Source of the DNA: JAGSPQ01 sp038206395
Lineage (GTDB): Bacteria > Myxococcota > Myxococcia > Myxococcales > Myxococcaceae
Reading direction: 5' to 3'
Length of the DNA stretch: 64,000 nucleotides
Assembly: GCA_038206395.1 (NCBI GenBank)
Contig: JBBRAX010000005.1
Location: 124,001 to 188,000, forward strand
A program made the position numbers and the translations under genes. Shown piece by piece: positions 36,357 through 44,159 of the stretch (its first letter is position 1; each line of letters begins with the position of its first letter). The notes under the pieces were generated by a model. It was not told the DNA's origin, ran no database searches, and saw only the letters and a list, made by a program, of their open reading frames with translations.

Positions 36357-37667
36357 TCAGCAGGGTCTGACATCGATGCGGCCCGATGTTGCGTCGCAGA
36401 CCCACGCGGACCTTCGAAGCATCGGGCCCGCGTCGGATCGCGTCGTGCTCCCCAAGACCCACGCGCCCAACAACATCGGCGCCGGAAGCTGCATCACCGC
36501 ATCGAGCGCTCCGAGCGCGCAGAGCACCATCATCGTGCCTCTGCGCAGCCACACGTTCTCGCCGCGCGTGCGCCACACCATCACCGCCAATGCGGCGAGC
36601 ACGAGAAACGACAAGGCGCCGCGTTCGGCGAGCGTCCCGAGCAAGTCCGAATTCGGCACGCGGTTCGTCGGCCAGTAGCCGGTGTTGACGGTCGGATCTC
36701 CAGCGCGCGCAAACGAAAGGCACTGACCCGCCCAGTTCCCCGGGCCGACGCCGAACATCGGATGAGCGAGCCACATCCGCGCGGTGGTGTCGTACTGCAC
36801 CAACCTTCCCGCTCCACTCGCCGAGTCCGCATCGACGAGTTGCACGAGCGTGTCGCGGTACGGATGAACGCTGGACCACGCCAGCGATCGCGACAGCCAT
36901 GGAGCCACGGCCACAGAAACCGCAACCGCGAGAGCAAACACCCCCGCCCGCTTGCGAAGCTCCGGAGTCCGCCCCGCGAGCACGAGCCCAAACGCCACGA
37001 GGGGAATCGCCGTGAGCCAGACGCCGCGCGTCCGCGTCAGCACGCACACCGCCGCGGCCACACAACCCACGACCCACGCGCCCGCACGTCGATCTCGAAC
37101 TGCGAGCGTCGCGAGCAACGGAGCCCCGATGAGCAGAACTTCCGCGGCCAGGCTCCGTTCACCCAGCACATGACCCGGCTGCGACAGCCCCGTTAGCGGC
37201 CCGAGCGCCTCGAGCAACGCAGAGCCAGCGACGACTCCGAGCGCCACGACAACGCCCGCGCCATCGCCCGACCGCGCGACGAGAAACACCGCTGCTCCCG
37301 CGAGAAACAGCGTCGCCGAACGAAACGCGAGCCAACCATTCGCAGACTGCGCGCAAGAGACGAGCTCGAGCACCGCCAATCCACCAAACACGGCGAGCAT
37401 GCGGTCGCGACGCAGCGGCACGCGCGCCCACGCGGCCAACGCGACGAGCACCGTTGCTCCCGCCGCCAGCAGCGCTTCCTGTACCAACACGACATGCGCG
37501 TGTCCGCCGGCCGGATGACGAAACGGCGCGCGTGCAACCACCACGAGGCACAACAGAATCGGACCCGACAGTAGACCTGGAGGCGCTGATGACGCGGTTC
37601 TCCAGCGTGCCGATGTCTCTGGCCGACGCTTGCGTCGGCCGACTGGTCGAGCTGATGCCGGACGCAT
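36357..37667 (-). CDS. O-antigen ligase/polymerase-like (WaaL/Wzy) membrane protein
   Basis: Up to 436 residues with about ten hydrophobic segments. Near residues 305-320 MFGVGPGNWAGQ is the family motif of the large periplasmic loop before the last membrane segments, and HPYRDTLVQLVD and ARMWLAHPMFGVG place the loop. These enzymes ligate or polymerise polysaccharide on the periplasmic side. The first 30 residues from the ATG at 37667 are Arg-rich and read antisense to a PIN-domain remnant (37574-37744), so the true start is more likely a downstream GTG near 37535 or the gene has lost its original 5' end. No other polysaccharide gene is adjacent. Confidence 0.65.
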   Translation of the reverse strand: MRPASARPVGRRKRRPETSARWRTASSAPPGLLSGPILLCLVVVARAPFRHPAGGHAHVVLVQEALLAAGATVLVALAAWARVPLRRDRMLAVFGGLAVLELVSCAQSANGWLAFRSATLFLAGAAVFLVARSGDGAGVVVALGVVAGSALLEALGPLTGLSQPGHVLGERSLAAEVLLIGAPLLATLAVRDRRAGAWVVGCVAAAVCVLTRTRGVWLTAIPLVAFGLVLAGRTPELRKRAGVFALAVAVSVAVAPWLSRSLAWSSVHPYRDTLVQLVDADSASGAGRLVQYDTTARMWLAHPMFGVGPGNWAGQCLSFARAGDPTVNTGYWPTNRVPNSDLLGTLAERGALSFLVLAALAVMVWRTRGENVWLRRGTMMVLCALGALDAVMQLPAPMLLGAWVLGSTTRSDAGPMLRRSAWVCDATSGRIDVRPC

Positions 37668-37744
37668 CGGTGTTTACCTTCGACAGTGACTTCACGATCT
37701 ACCGGACGCGGAAGGGCCGGCCGATTCAGCTTGTCGACTACTGA
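37574..37744 (+). pseudogene. C-terminal remnant of a PIN-domain (VapC-like) toxin
   Basis: The frame reads DLEALMTRFSSVPMSLADACVGRL, given here as its parts DLEALMTRF, VPMSLADACV and FTFDSDFTIYR, then GRPIQLVDY before TGA. This matches the last 55 residues of PIN nucleases, including the conserved LADA and the F-T-x-D-x-D-F motif with the metal-binding acidic residues. No start codon or N-terminal half with the first catalytic Asp is present upstream, and no antitoxin gene is seen. A decayed toxin is the best reading. Confidence 0.65.
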
Positions 37745-37845
37745 GTCGAACAACGCGGTGAGCACGAGGCGCGACCGTCACGCGCGTGATGCCTCGAGCT
37801 TTTTGAACCGGGCGACCCACCTGGCACTTGGATACACGGGTCGTC

Positions 37846-38274
37846 GTGCGCATCGGATTCATCGCACTCGCCCTGCTCAACACCGGCTGCTTTCAGCCGG
37901 TCGAGTCACTGTTCCCGGTCGTCGTCTCCTGTCACGGCAGCTGCCCGAGCGGCGAGTGCGACGAGGGCTGCGCCGAAGCTCCAGACGCCGGGTGCGACAC
38001 GCCGGAAGCCTGCCTGCGCACGTACGGTTGCTCGAAATCCCCGTCGCAGCACTGTTCTGCATACGTCGACGCCGAGCCGACCTGCGCGCAGAACGGCGAG
38101 TATTGCCTGACCTCGATTGCCACCGCGGGCGTGTCGAAGAAGACCGCCGTTCGCTGCGCTGACTCCGGTCGAACGGTGACCGAGTGCATTCAAGTCGGTG
38201 ACCCCTGCTCTGACGCAGGCTCGTACCCCGCAGAGCGCACCGCCATCTGCGGCAAGCGATACTGCATCCGATGA
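37846..38274 (+). CDS. Small Cys-rich lipoprotein
   Basis: 142 residues from a GTG at 37846, which gives the compact lipoprotein signal RIGFIALALLNTGC; a TTG at 37828 is an alternative. Residues 25-140 carry about 16 cysteines, many in short spacings (CHGSCPSGECDEGC), implying a disulfide-tied exported domain. No family is recognised. Its stop overlaps an ATG (ATGA at 38271) that begins a broken Rossmann-type frame. Confidence 0.55.
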   Translation: MRIGFIALALLNTGCFQPVESLFPVVVSCHGSCPSGECDEGCAEAPDAGCDTPEACLRTYGCSKSPSQHCSAYVDAEPTCAQNGEYCLTSIATAGVSKKTAVRCADSGRTVTECIQVGDPCSDAGSYPAERTAICGKRYCIR

Positions 38275-38400
38275 ACATCGCCATCGTCGGAGGATCCCCC
38301 TGTGTCAGGATTGGGGGCGCGTGCCCACGCGTCAACCGTGAAGGACGCGGTCGCGAAGAGCGACGTGGTGGTCCTCGCGACGGTGGCCGGGTCGCAAGAG
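38271..38400 (+). pseudogene. Remnant of a Rossmann-fold protein (F420-dependent NADP reductase-like)
   Basis: The ATG at 38271 opens with MNIAIVGGS, a typical first strand and nucleotide loop. After a frame change, AHASTVKDAVAKSDVVVLAT is read near 38322-38381, which resembles the AVxxADVVVLAV segment of NADPH:F420 reductases about 50 residues further into that family. The bases in between and after do not continue the fold. Family assignment is tentative. The next 100 bases to 38507 hold another uninterpreted frame (LLAGERAEAIRAAAEKDG) that may be further debris. Confidence 0.4.
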
Positions 38401-38507
38401 CCTGCTCGCGGGCGAACGCGCAGAGGCGATCCGCGCCGCGGCAGAAAAGGATGGCTCGTCACAGAGCGTGAACTTCCTCGAGATCCCCTGCAGCACGAAG
38501 GCAGAGT

Positions 38508-39251
38508 TCAGCCCTTGGGAGGGCCGCTGTCCCGGTTTTCGTCGAGGGCCGCTGCGGCGACTGGGCCCCGCTCGAGCGCCGCGCCAGTCAGCCCCGGCTC
38601 GTGCAGTGGTGGCCCGAGCTGCTGAACCGTCTGCGAGGACGAGACCGTGGGCCAATCGCCGCGCCAGCCTTCAGGCGCCGCGTCCTCTTTGTAGGCGATT
38701 CGCACCGGCATCTGGCTCAACCTGACGTAGAGGCGGGCCTCAGCGCGAATGGGCCACCATCCGTAAAGAAAGATTTCCACCGGCCGCCACATTGCGACCC
38801 AGCCAATGATCACTACGCCCTCCCGGAGCAGCTCGCCCAGGCGCTGTCCCTTCATCGCGCGCGCGATCAGATCTCCGATGCCGAGGGCCATGGCGAGAAA
38901 GGCCACGCCAACGAGGAGGCTGATCTCTCCGATTCGCAGGAGCTGGCGCAGGCGGGCGCGCGAAGCCCGTGCGCGATGCGAAAAGAAGTCGTGAATGGCG
39001 TCGCGAAGCGCAGCAGCCTCGTCAGCTGGGCCAGGTGCCCGGTTGAGCTTCACGAGAAGCGCCAACCGCGAGCCACGGGGCGCCTCCCGCGCCCAGCCGA
39101 CGATGAAGGCCTCGGCGTCGGGGTCGAGGTCGCGCTCTCGAAACGGTGACCCGTCCATCGCGTTGAAGATCCGCCGGAGCTCGTTGACGCGGACTTCGAT
39201 GGGCTCGCTGTTCGGCGGCAGAGTGTCGCCCGCGAATCGATCGTCATTCAC
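38508..39251 (-). CDS. Conserved hypothetical membrane protein, two membrane segments
   Basis: 247 residues. The soluble N-terminal part includes VRVNELRRIFNAMDGSPF and RDLDPDAEAFIVGWARE, then a basic helix (RARASRARLRQLLRIGEISL). Two membrane segments follow (LLVGVAFLAMALGIGDLIA and GVVIIGWVAMWRPVEIFLYGW). The end of the conserved region is RLYVRLSQMPVRIAYK. I recognise this as a widespread uncharacterised family but know no function. The last 45 residues (WRGDWPTVSSS onward) are low in complexity and may come from a shifted end next to the debris at 38271-38507. Confidence 0.7.
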   Translation of the reverse strand: MNDDRFAGDTLPPNSEPIEVRVNELRRIFNAMDGSPFRERDLDPDAEAFIVGWAREAPRGSRLALLVKLNRAPGPADEAAALRDAIHDFFSHRARASRARLRQLLRIGEISLLVGVAFLAMALGIGDLIARAMKGQRLGELLREGVVIIGWVAMWRPVEIFLYGWWPIRAEARLYVRLSQMPVRIAYKEDAAPEGWRGDWPTVSSSQTVQQLGPPLHEPGLTGAALERGPVAAAALDENRDSGPPKG

Positions 39252-39290
39252 GTGAACCTCAAGTCGAGAGCCAACTCGGCGGCGTCTGGC

Positions 39291-39629
39291 TCACCGCCGA
39301 CCTGCCCGTGATTTCGGGGTCGCCAGGCGGCTCAGCTGCTGGCGGGTCAGGCTGGTCGCGCCCTTCGCGCCGTCGAGACTCTTTCGGGTCGACTTGCGTG
39401 ACGGCTTGCCGGACTTCGAATCCTCCAGCACCCGGCTCGCCCTCTTCAGGTGAGGGGCGTAGCGGTTGCGCTCGCTGGTGGATGCCCCGCCTGCCTTTCG
39501 GTCGGAGGCGCTCACGCCTTTCTTCGAGGTGTCGACGGGTGAATCGCGCCTCGCGGGCTTCGGCCGGGGCGCCTTCTTCGGACCGCTCCGCTCTTGCTGA
39601 TTCTTGAACTGCTGGGCTCGGGTTGCCAT
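39291..39629 (-). CDS. Small highly basic hypothetical protein
   Basis: 112 residues from the ATG at 39629, which has AGGAG seven bases upstream. It is Lys/Arg/Ser-rich throughout, with KKGVSASDRKAGG, HLKRASRVLEDSKSGKPS and RKSTRKSLDGAK as recognisable pieces. Similar short proteins are found widely in bacteria and are often next to stress genes; some are thought to bind nucleic acid, but no function is established. It sits among gene remnants and appears intact. Confidence 0.6.
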   Translation of the reverse strand: MATRAQQFKNQQERSGPKKAPRPKPARRDSPVDTSKKGVSASDRKAGGASTSERNRYAPHLKRASRVLEDSKSGKPSRKSTRKSLDGAKGATSLTRQQLSRLATPKSRAGRR

Positions 39630-39635
39630 GTTCGC

Positions 39636-39722
39636 TCCTGAAGACTGCGGGGTGAGCCGAACCACCAGCACGGGGCAGTTGGCACTGTGGATGATTTTCC
39701 TCTGCGACACTGCGTTGCCGCC
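39636..39722 (-). pseudogene. C-terminal remnant of a universal stress protein (UspA-like)
   Basis: About 28 residues read GNAVSQRKIIHSANCPVLVV and R, the last part of a UspA domain (GSVSxxVxxxAxCPVLVVR), ending just upstream of the basic-protein gene and in the same frame. The N-terminal 110 residues, with the nucleotide-binding loop, are missing. The bases 39723-39927 show no further recognisable part. Confidence 0.55.
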
Positions 39723-39927
39723 GCAAGACCAGATGAGCGCCGGCCGCGAGCCCCAGTGCAAGGAGCGCGCTGACCGACAGAGCCATCCGGTGACCAACCT
39801 CTCGAGGCCATGGTGGTTCGAGGGAGGACCTGGTCGCGGCTCGCTGCCGTTGGCTAACCCCAGAGGCCGACCCGGCTGCTCCTATTTGCCTCAGTGTGCC
39901 GAACGCGCCACATGCCTGGGTGGTTAA

Positions 39928-40133
39928 ACGTTATCGAAGCGCCCATGGCGTTCATGGGCACGACGATCATGAACGGTCGCGGCCAGCTTCTGGTGACGGG
40001 CACCGGCGTCGCGACCGAGATGGGAAAGATCGGCGTCCTCATCGACGAAGCCACGAGCAACGACACACCTCTCGAGAAGAAGCTGGCCCGGCTCGGTCGG
40101 GTGTTGCTCGTGATCGTGCTGGTGGGTGGGTGA
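39928..40133 (+). pseudogene. Fragment of a cation-transporting P-type ATPase
   Basis: About 68 residues read APMAFMGTTIMNGRGQLLVT, then GTGVATEMGKIGVLIDEA and TPLEKKLARLGRVLLVIVLV before TGA. This is the end of the actuator domain and the entry to the next membrane helix of SERCA-type P-ATPases (xxxVFMGTxVxxGxGxxVVxxTGxxTExGKI). The rest of the pump, including the DKTGT phosphorylation site, is missing. It ends five bases before the IS91-type remnant, which suggests that the element removed the downstream part. Confidence 0.65.
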
Positions 40134-40137
40134 GGGT

Positions 40138-40665
40138 TCAGCAGTCCAGCTCGCGCTGGGGCGGGTGTCGCGCCGGGGCGAGCGCGAGCGGGTGGGCGGG
40201 GAGCCCCAGGTGCGTGAGAATCAAAGGCGGTCACCATCGACGAGAAGACGCACGCCACCACGCGTCGCTTCCCTCCGCACCTGGGGCAGGTGAGCAAGTC
40301 GACCGACCAGATTCTCTTCAGCAGGTCGGCCCACGGAATTCTCGAGGGCGGCCGCACGGAGGGCTGCTCGTCGCGGGGCAGCGGCGAAGGCGTCATCGTC
40401 GGAGTCGGCGGGCGTTGCGGCGGCACCGGCGGCGGAAACGAGAGGGTCCACTGCCTGTATGCCGTGTCGGGCAGGACTCGGTCGGCAACGTGAATCGCGG
40501 TGTCGTGGGCACTCCGGCCCTTGCACGAGTAGGGGACCAGCTCTTCCTCGTTGCACTCAGCGCAGGCGAGCCGAGAAAAGCCATGGGCGAGGACGCCGCA
40601 CTCCAGGTAGCGCTGGAAGTCGCGCGCGACGAAGCGCGGCTGGCCGCCGTTGTCGGCGTCACATC
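40138..40665 (-). mobile_element. Decayed IS91-family transposase
   Basis: The minus-strand frame reads FVARDFQRYLECGVLAHGFS and CAECNEEELVPYSCKGRS, then jumps over a deletion to HVADRVLPDTAYRQWTLSFP, and after another loss to IPWADLLKRIWSVDLLTCPRCGG, given here in parts. After one frame change the end reads ILTHLGLPAHPLALAPARHP up to a TGA at 40138-40140. These blocks, in this order, are those of IS91/IS1294-type rolling-circle transposases (zinc motif CxxC, VDRVLP, WADLLKR, CPRCGG). The catalytic Tyr and HUH region lies in the deleted part, so the protein is dead. No terminal sequences were recognised. Confidence 0.8.
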
Positions 40666-40713
40666 CGGTGCTGCTCTCGCAATTCCTCGGCAGGGCCGCC
40701 CGCGCCGAAGCGA

Positions 40714-41127
40714 TCACCCTGCGAAGCCGCTTTTGGCGGTTTGCTTGATCAACGCCGTCAGCACCTTCACATCGAGGTCCTGCAGCTTCTTGAAACGCAC
40801 GCACGTCTTGCCGACCTTCGCCTTCGGCAGCTGGTCTGCGTACCGTTCGGCGACGTAGCCCTTCTCGTCGATCGCCAGGAGGTACAGCGAGATGTAGTTG
40901 GCGTTGCTCGCGATCGCGATTTTCGCTGCGTCGCCTTCGCGGCCTGACGCGTACTTGTAGTGAAAGGGTCCGAACCCGAGCATCCCCGAGTAGATGAAGG
41001 GCTCGAGCTTCGGAGCGGCCTTTCGCACCAGCGTCTCCAGCGCCACCACTTCGCTGCGCCGGGGTTCCTTCAACGCCGCGATGTATTCCTTCGGGGTCGT
41101 AACCTTCAACTGCCCTGACATTTTCAT
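40714..41127 (-). CDS. DUF1801/YdhG-like domain protein
   Basis: 137 residues from the ATG at 41127, which has GAGGAG six bases upstream. TTPKEYIAALKEPRRSEVVAL, shown in its pattern of PxxYIxxL...RRxxV, then IYSGMLGFGPFHYKY and KIAIASNANYISLYLLAIDE are typical of the DUF1801 fold, a small alpha/beta domain related to the frataxin-like YdhG proteins. Function is unknown; some relatives are linked to iron handling. It stands alone between the IS91 remnant and the divergent carboxyltransferase gene. Confidence 0.75.
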   Translation of the reverse strand: MKMSGQLKVTTPKEYIAALKEPRRSEVVALETLVRKAAPKLEPFIYSGMLGFGPFHYKYASGREGDAAKIAIASNANYISLYLLAIDEKGYVAERYADQLPKAKVGKTCVRFKKLQDLDVKVLTALIKQTAKSGFAG

Positions 41128-41170
41128 CGTCGTCTCCTCATCCAGCTTCTTACTGTGAAAGAAAGCGCCC

Positions 41171-42703
41171 ATGAGCGCCCCCTCCGACCCGCTGGCCGAG
41201 CTTCAAGCGCGCCTCCACGCCCTCACCGACGAAGGCCGGCCGGACGCAGTGGCGAAGCGGCGGAAGACGGGGCAGCGCACCACCCGCGAGAACCTCGAGC
41301 ACCTGCTCGATGCCGGCAGCTTCGCCGAGTACGGCGGCCTCGCGCTCGCCTCGCAGCGCCACGCGAAGTCCGTCGAGGAGCTCGTCAAAGCAAGCCCCGC
41401 CGACGGCATCGTCTGCGGTCTCGGCACCGTCAACGGCCACCGCACCATGGTGCTCGCCTACGACTACACCGTCTTCGCCGGCACCCAGGGTCTCACCAGC
41501 CACCGCAAGCTCGACCGCATGCTCGCGCTCGCGCACCAGTGGAAGGTGCCCATCGTTCTCTTCGCAGAAGGTGGCGGTGGCCGCCCCAACGACACCGACG
41601 TGCTCACCGTCGCCGGCCTCGACACGCCCAGCTTCCTTTCCTTCGCTTCGCTGTCCGGCCTCGTGCCCCGCATCGGCATCGTCTCGGGGCGCTGCTTTGC
41701 CGGCAACGCCGCGCTGCTCGGCTGCTGCGACGTCATCATCGCCACCGAGGGCAGCAACGTCGGCATGGGCGGCCCGGCGATGATCGAAGGTGGAGGCCTC
41801 GGCAAGTTCACCCCCGAAGAGATCGGCCCGACCTCCGTGCAGACGAAGAACGGCGTCATCGATGTGCTCGTGCCCGACGAAGCGGCGGCGGTCGAAGCGG
41901 CGAAGAAGTACCTGTCGTACTTTCAGGGCGCCTCGGCCCAGTGGTCGTGCGCAGCGCAAGAAGCCCTGCGCACCGCGCTGCCCGAGAACCGCCGCCGCGC
42001 GTACAAGATCCGCCCGCTGATCGACGCGCTCGCCGACACCACCAGCGTGCTCGAGCTTCGCCCTCTGTTCGGCCGCAGCATTGTCACTGCGCTGGTGCGC
42101 CTCGAAGGCCAGCCCTTCGGCCTCCTCGCCAACGACACCTTTCACCTCGGTGGAGCGATCGACGCCGACGCCGCCGACAAAGCCTCTCGCTTCTTCCAGC
42201 TGTGCGACGCGTTCGGCCTGCCCATCGTCTCGCTCTGCGACACGCCCGGCTTCATGGTCGGCCCGCCCGCGGAGGCCACGGCCCTGGTGCGCCACGCGTC
42301 GCGCATGTTCATCAACGCCGGCAGCCTCACCGTGCCGTACTTCACCGTCGTGTTGCGCCGCGGCTACGGCCTGGGCGCTCAGGCGATGAGCGGCGGTCAC
42401 TTCCACGCGCCCTTTTTCACCCTCTCGTGGCCCACTGGTGAGTTCGGCGGGATGAACCTCGAAGGCGCGGTGCGGTTGGGGATGAAGAAGCAGCTCGAAG
42501 CCATCGAAGATCCCACCGACCGCGAGTCGATGCTCACCGCGATGGTCGCCGAGGCGTACGCGCGTGGGAAAGCGGTGAACCTCGCCTCACTTCTGGAAAT
42601 CGACGCCGTCATCGACCCCGCCGAGACACGCACCTGGATTCTACGTGGGCTGAACTCCGTGCCGCCGCGAGAGCCCCGGCGCCGGTTTATCGACGCGTGG
42701 TGA
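41171..42703 (+). CDS. Acyl-CoA carboxylase carboxyltransferase (beta) subunit
   Basis: 510 residues, the usual length for propionyl-, acetyl- or methylcrotonyl-CoA carboxylase beta chains. The N-terminal half has KRRKTGQRTTRENLEHLLDA and GLGTVNGHRTMVLAYDYTVF with GTQG, and GGGGRPND. The C-terminal half shows ALVRLEGQPFGLLAND, SLCDTPGFMVGP (the oxyanion-forming region) and YFTVVLRRGYGLGAQAM. It transfers carboxyl from biotin to an acyl-CoA in the cytoplasm. No biotin carboxylase/carrier gene is adjacent. It begins only 44 bases from the divergent DUF1801 gene. Confidence 0.9.
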   Translation: MSAPSDPLAELQARLHALTDEGRPDAVAKRRKTGQRTTRENLEHLLDAGSFAEYGGLALASQRHAKSVEELVKASPADGIVCGLGTVNGHRTMVLAYDYTVFAGTQGLTSHRKLDRMLALAHQWKVPIVLFAEGGGGRPNDTDVLTVAGLDTPSFLSFASLSGLVPRIGIVSGRCFAGNAALLGCCDVIIATEGSNVGMGGPAMIEGGGLGKFTPEEIGPTSVQTKNGVIDVLVPDEAAAVEAAKKYLSYFQGASAQWSCAAQEALRTALPENRRRAYKIRPLIDALADTTSVLELRPLFGRSIVTALVRLEGQPFGLLANDTFHLGGAIDADAADKASRFFQLCDAFGLPIVSLCDTPGFMVGPPAEATALVRHASRMFINAGSLTVPYFTVVLRRGYGLGAQAMSGGHFHAPFFTLSWPTGEFGGMNLEGAVRLGMKKQLEAIEDPTDRESMLTAMVAEAYARGKAVNLASLLEIDAVIDPAETRTWILRGLNSVPPREPRRRFIDAW

Positions 42704-42716
42704 GTCGGCACTCACC
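42699..42716 (+). terminator. Hairpin across the carboxyltransferase stop codon
   Basis: GGTGAGT at 42699-42705 pairs perfectly with ACTCACC at 42710-42716 around CGGC. The TGA stop (42701-42703) lies inside the first arm. There is no T-tract downstream. Confidence 0.35.
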
Positions 42717-42813
42717 CAGCTGTACGACGAGAATGATGCGGGCGCGAGACCCGGCGTCGAGGTAGAAAGGCGCGTTCGATTTGTGAGCTTTTTATGCTGG
42801 CCGGGGGGCCGCG

Positions 42814-44067
42814 ATGTCCGACTCGAATTCACGCGACACGATGAACGCGAGGTCTTCCTCTGGGGAAGTGCCGACGCCGTGCGCCTCGCTTCCCTGGGGC
42901 GGGCTGCCTGGCTTTTCGAGCGCCGGTTGGGGCCCCGAAGGCGATTCTGTCGGAAGGATGGTGACGGAAAAGCCGTGCCTGGTCGCGCCTACCTCGCCCG
43001 GCTTTGACGCATGGTTCGTTCGCTGCCAGTTTCCATTGCTCGAAGAAAGGGTCGACGGGAAGCGCGTCGTCTGGCTCGACAACGCGACCACTACCCAGAA
43101 GCCGCGCCGAGTCATCGACCGCCTGACGCGTTTCTATGAGCACGAGCACGGGCTGCCGGCACGCGCAGCCGTCGCGCTGGAAGCCGCGCGCGAGGCGATG
43201 CGGCACCTGATCAATGCGGAAATGGCCCGCGACGTTCGGTTCGTCAACGGCGCCGCGGAAGGCGTCCGGGCAGTCGCGCAGCGGTGGGCGGTGACGCTTT
43301 CTCCTGGCGACGAGGTGCTGGCGGCCGGTGGAGCTCACCTCGGTTGCTGGCAGGCCGTCGCCGCCTCCCGCGGAGCAAAGGTGAAACTCGTGCCCTGCGA
43401 CGACGCCGGCGTCGTGCACATCGACCTGTTCCGCCCTCTCGTCACCTCGCGCACGCGCATCGTCGCCTTGACGCACGTCGCGTCCGCGGCTGGCACCCTC
43501 GCGCCCGTCGAGCTGCTCACGTCGATCGCCCGGCGCGCGAGAGCCCGCGTCCTCGTCGACGGCACGCAGGCCATCGCCCACGTCCCCGTCGACGTCCAGG
43601 CGATCGGCTGCGACGCGTACGTCATCTCTGGCCAGCATGCGTTCGGGCCGACCGGCAGCGGCGCTGTGTTCTGCCCCGATGACGCGGCGGACGATGCGGG
43701 CCTCGTCGCCGACGCCGTGTCGCTGGGCGCTGCCGCCGCCTGGCTGCTTTCGGTGGGGATGAAGAACGTCGCCGCCTTCGAAGAGCAGCTGCTCGAGCAC
43801 ACCGCCAGTCGCCTCGCCGAAGTACCGGGAGCGACCGTGCCCAACGGCGCCGCCGGGAAGATCGGCGTTCTTCCCGTCTCGTTCGCCGCCATCCCCGCCG
43901 AAGAAGTGGCCGCGTCGCTGGCGCGCGACGGAATCTTTACCAGCACCTCCGCGGGCTGCCTGCGCGTCGCGGCCGCCGTCTACAACTCGCGCGAAGACAT
44001 CGACGCGCTGGTCGAGGCGCTGAAGGTGCTCCGACCCGCCCGGTTGCGCCTCGTTACTGAGGGCTGA
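42814..44067 (+). CDS. SufS/CsdA-like class V aminotransferase homologue lacking the PLP lysine
   Basis: 417 residues. After about 65 variable residues the SufS fold is clear: WLDNATTTQKPRRVIDRL (87-104), VDGTQAIAHVPVDVQAIGCD (248-267, keeping the Asp and His of the cofactor pocket) and SGQHAFGPTGSG (272-283). In SufS the last block reads SGHK, with Lys forming the Schiff base; here the position is His275. The Thr of GTTE is Ala (NGAAEG), the HHAN stretch is HLG, and the loop with the catalytic Cys is shortened (TSTSAGCLRVAAAVYNSRED). It is therefore unlikely to be a desulfurase and may be a non-catalytic paralogue. GGGGGG precedes the ATG at 42814; an internal ATG at 42958 would also keep the fold. 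Confidence 0.85.
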   Translation: MSDSNSRDTMNARSSSGEVPTPCASLPWGGLPGFSSAGWGPEGDSVGRMVTEKPCLVAPTSPGFDAWFVRCQFPLLEERVDGKRVVWLDNATTTQKPRRVIDRLTRFYEHEHGLPARAAVALEAAREAMRHLINAEMARDVRFVNGAAEGVRAVAQRWAVTLSPGDEVLAAGGAHLGCWQAVAASRGAKVKLVPCDDAGVVHIDLFRPLVTSRTRIVALTHVASAAGTLAPVELLTSIARRARARVLVDGTQAIAHVPVDVQAIGCDAYVISGQHAFGPTGSGAVFCPDDAADDAGLVADAVSLGAAAAWLLSVGMKNVAAFEEQLLEHTASRLAEVPGATVPNGAAGKIGVLPVSFAAIPAEEVAASLARDGIFTSTSAGCLRVAAAVYNSREDIDALVEALKVLRPARLRLVTEG

Positions 44068-44159
44068 CTTCCCAGAATTCCGCCGACGGCCGCCGTACCG
44101 GTGAAGAAGAGCGCGAGCGTCAGCAGCGATCCGTTGGCGTTGATCGACCCACGTTGAAG

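Noticed and set aside
42814..42958. Short start of the SufS-like gene at 42958
   Set aside because: GGAAGG there directly abuts the ATG, whereas 42814 has a better-placed G-rich site; the longer form was kept, though the fold does not need it.
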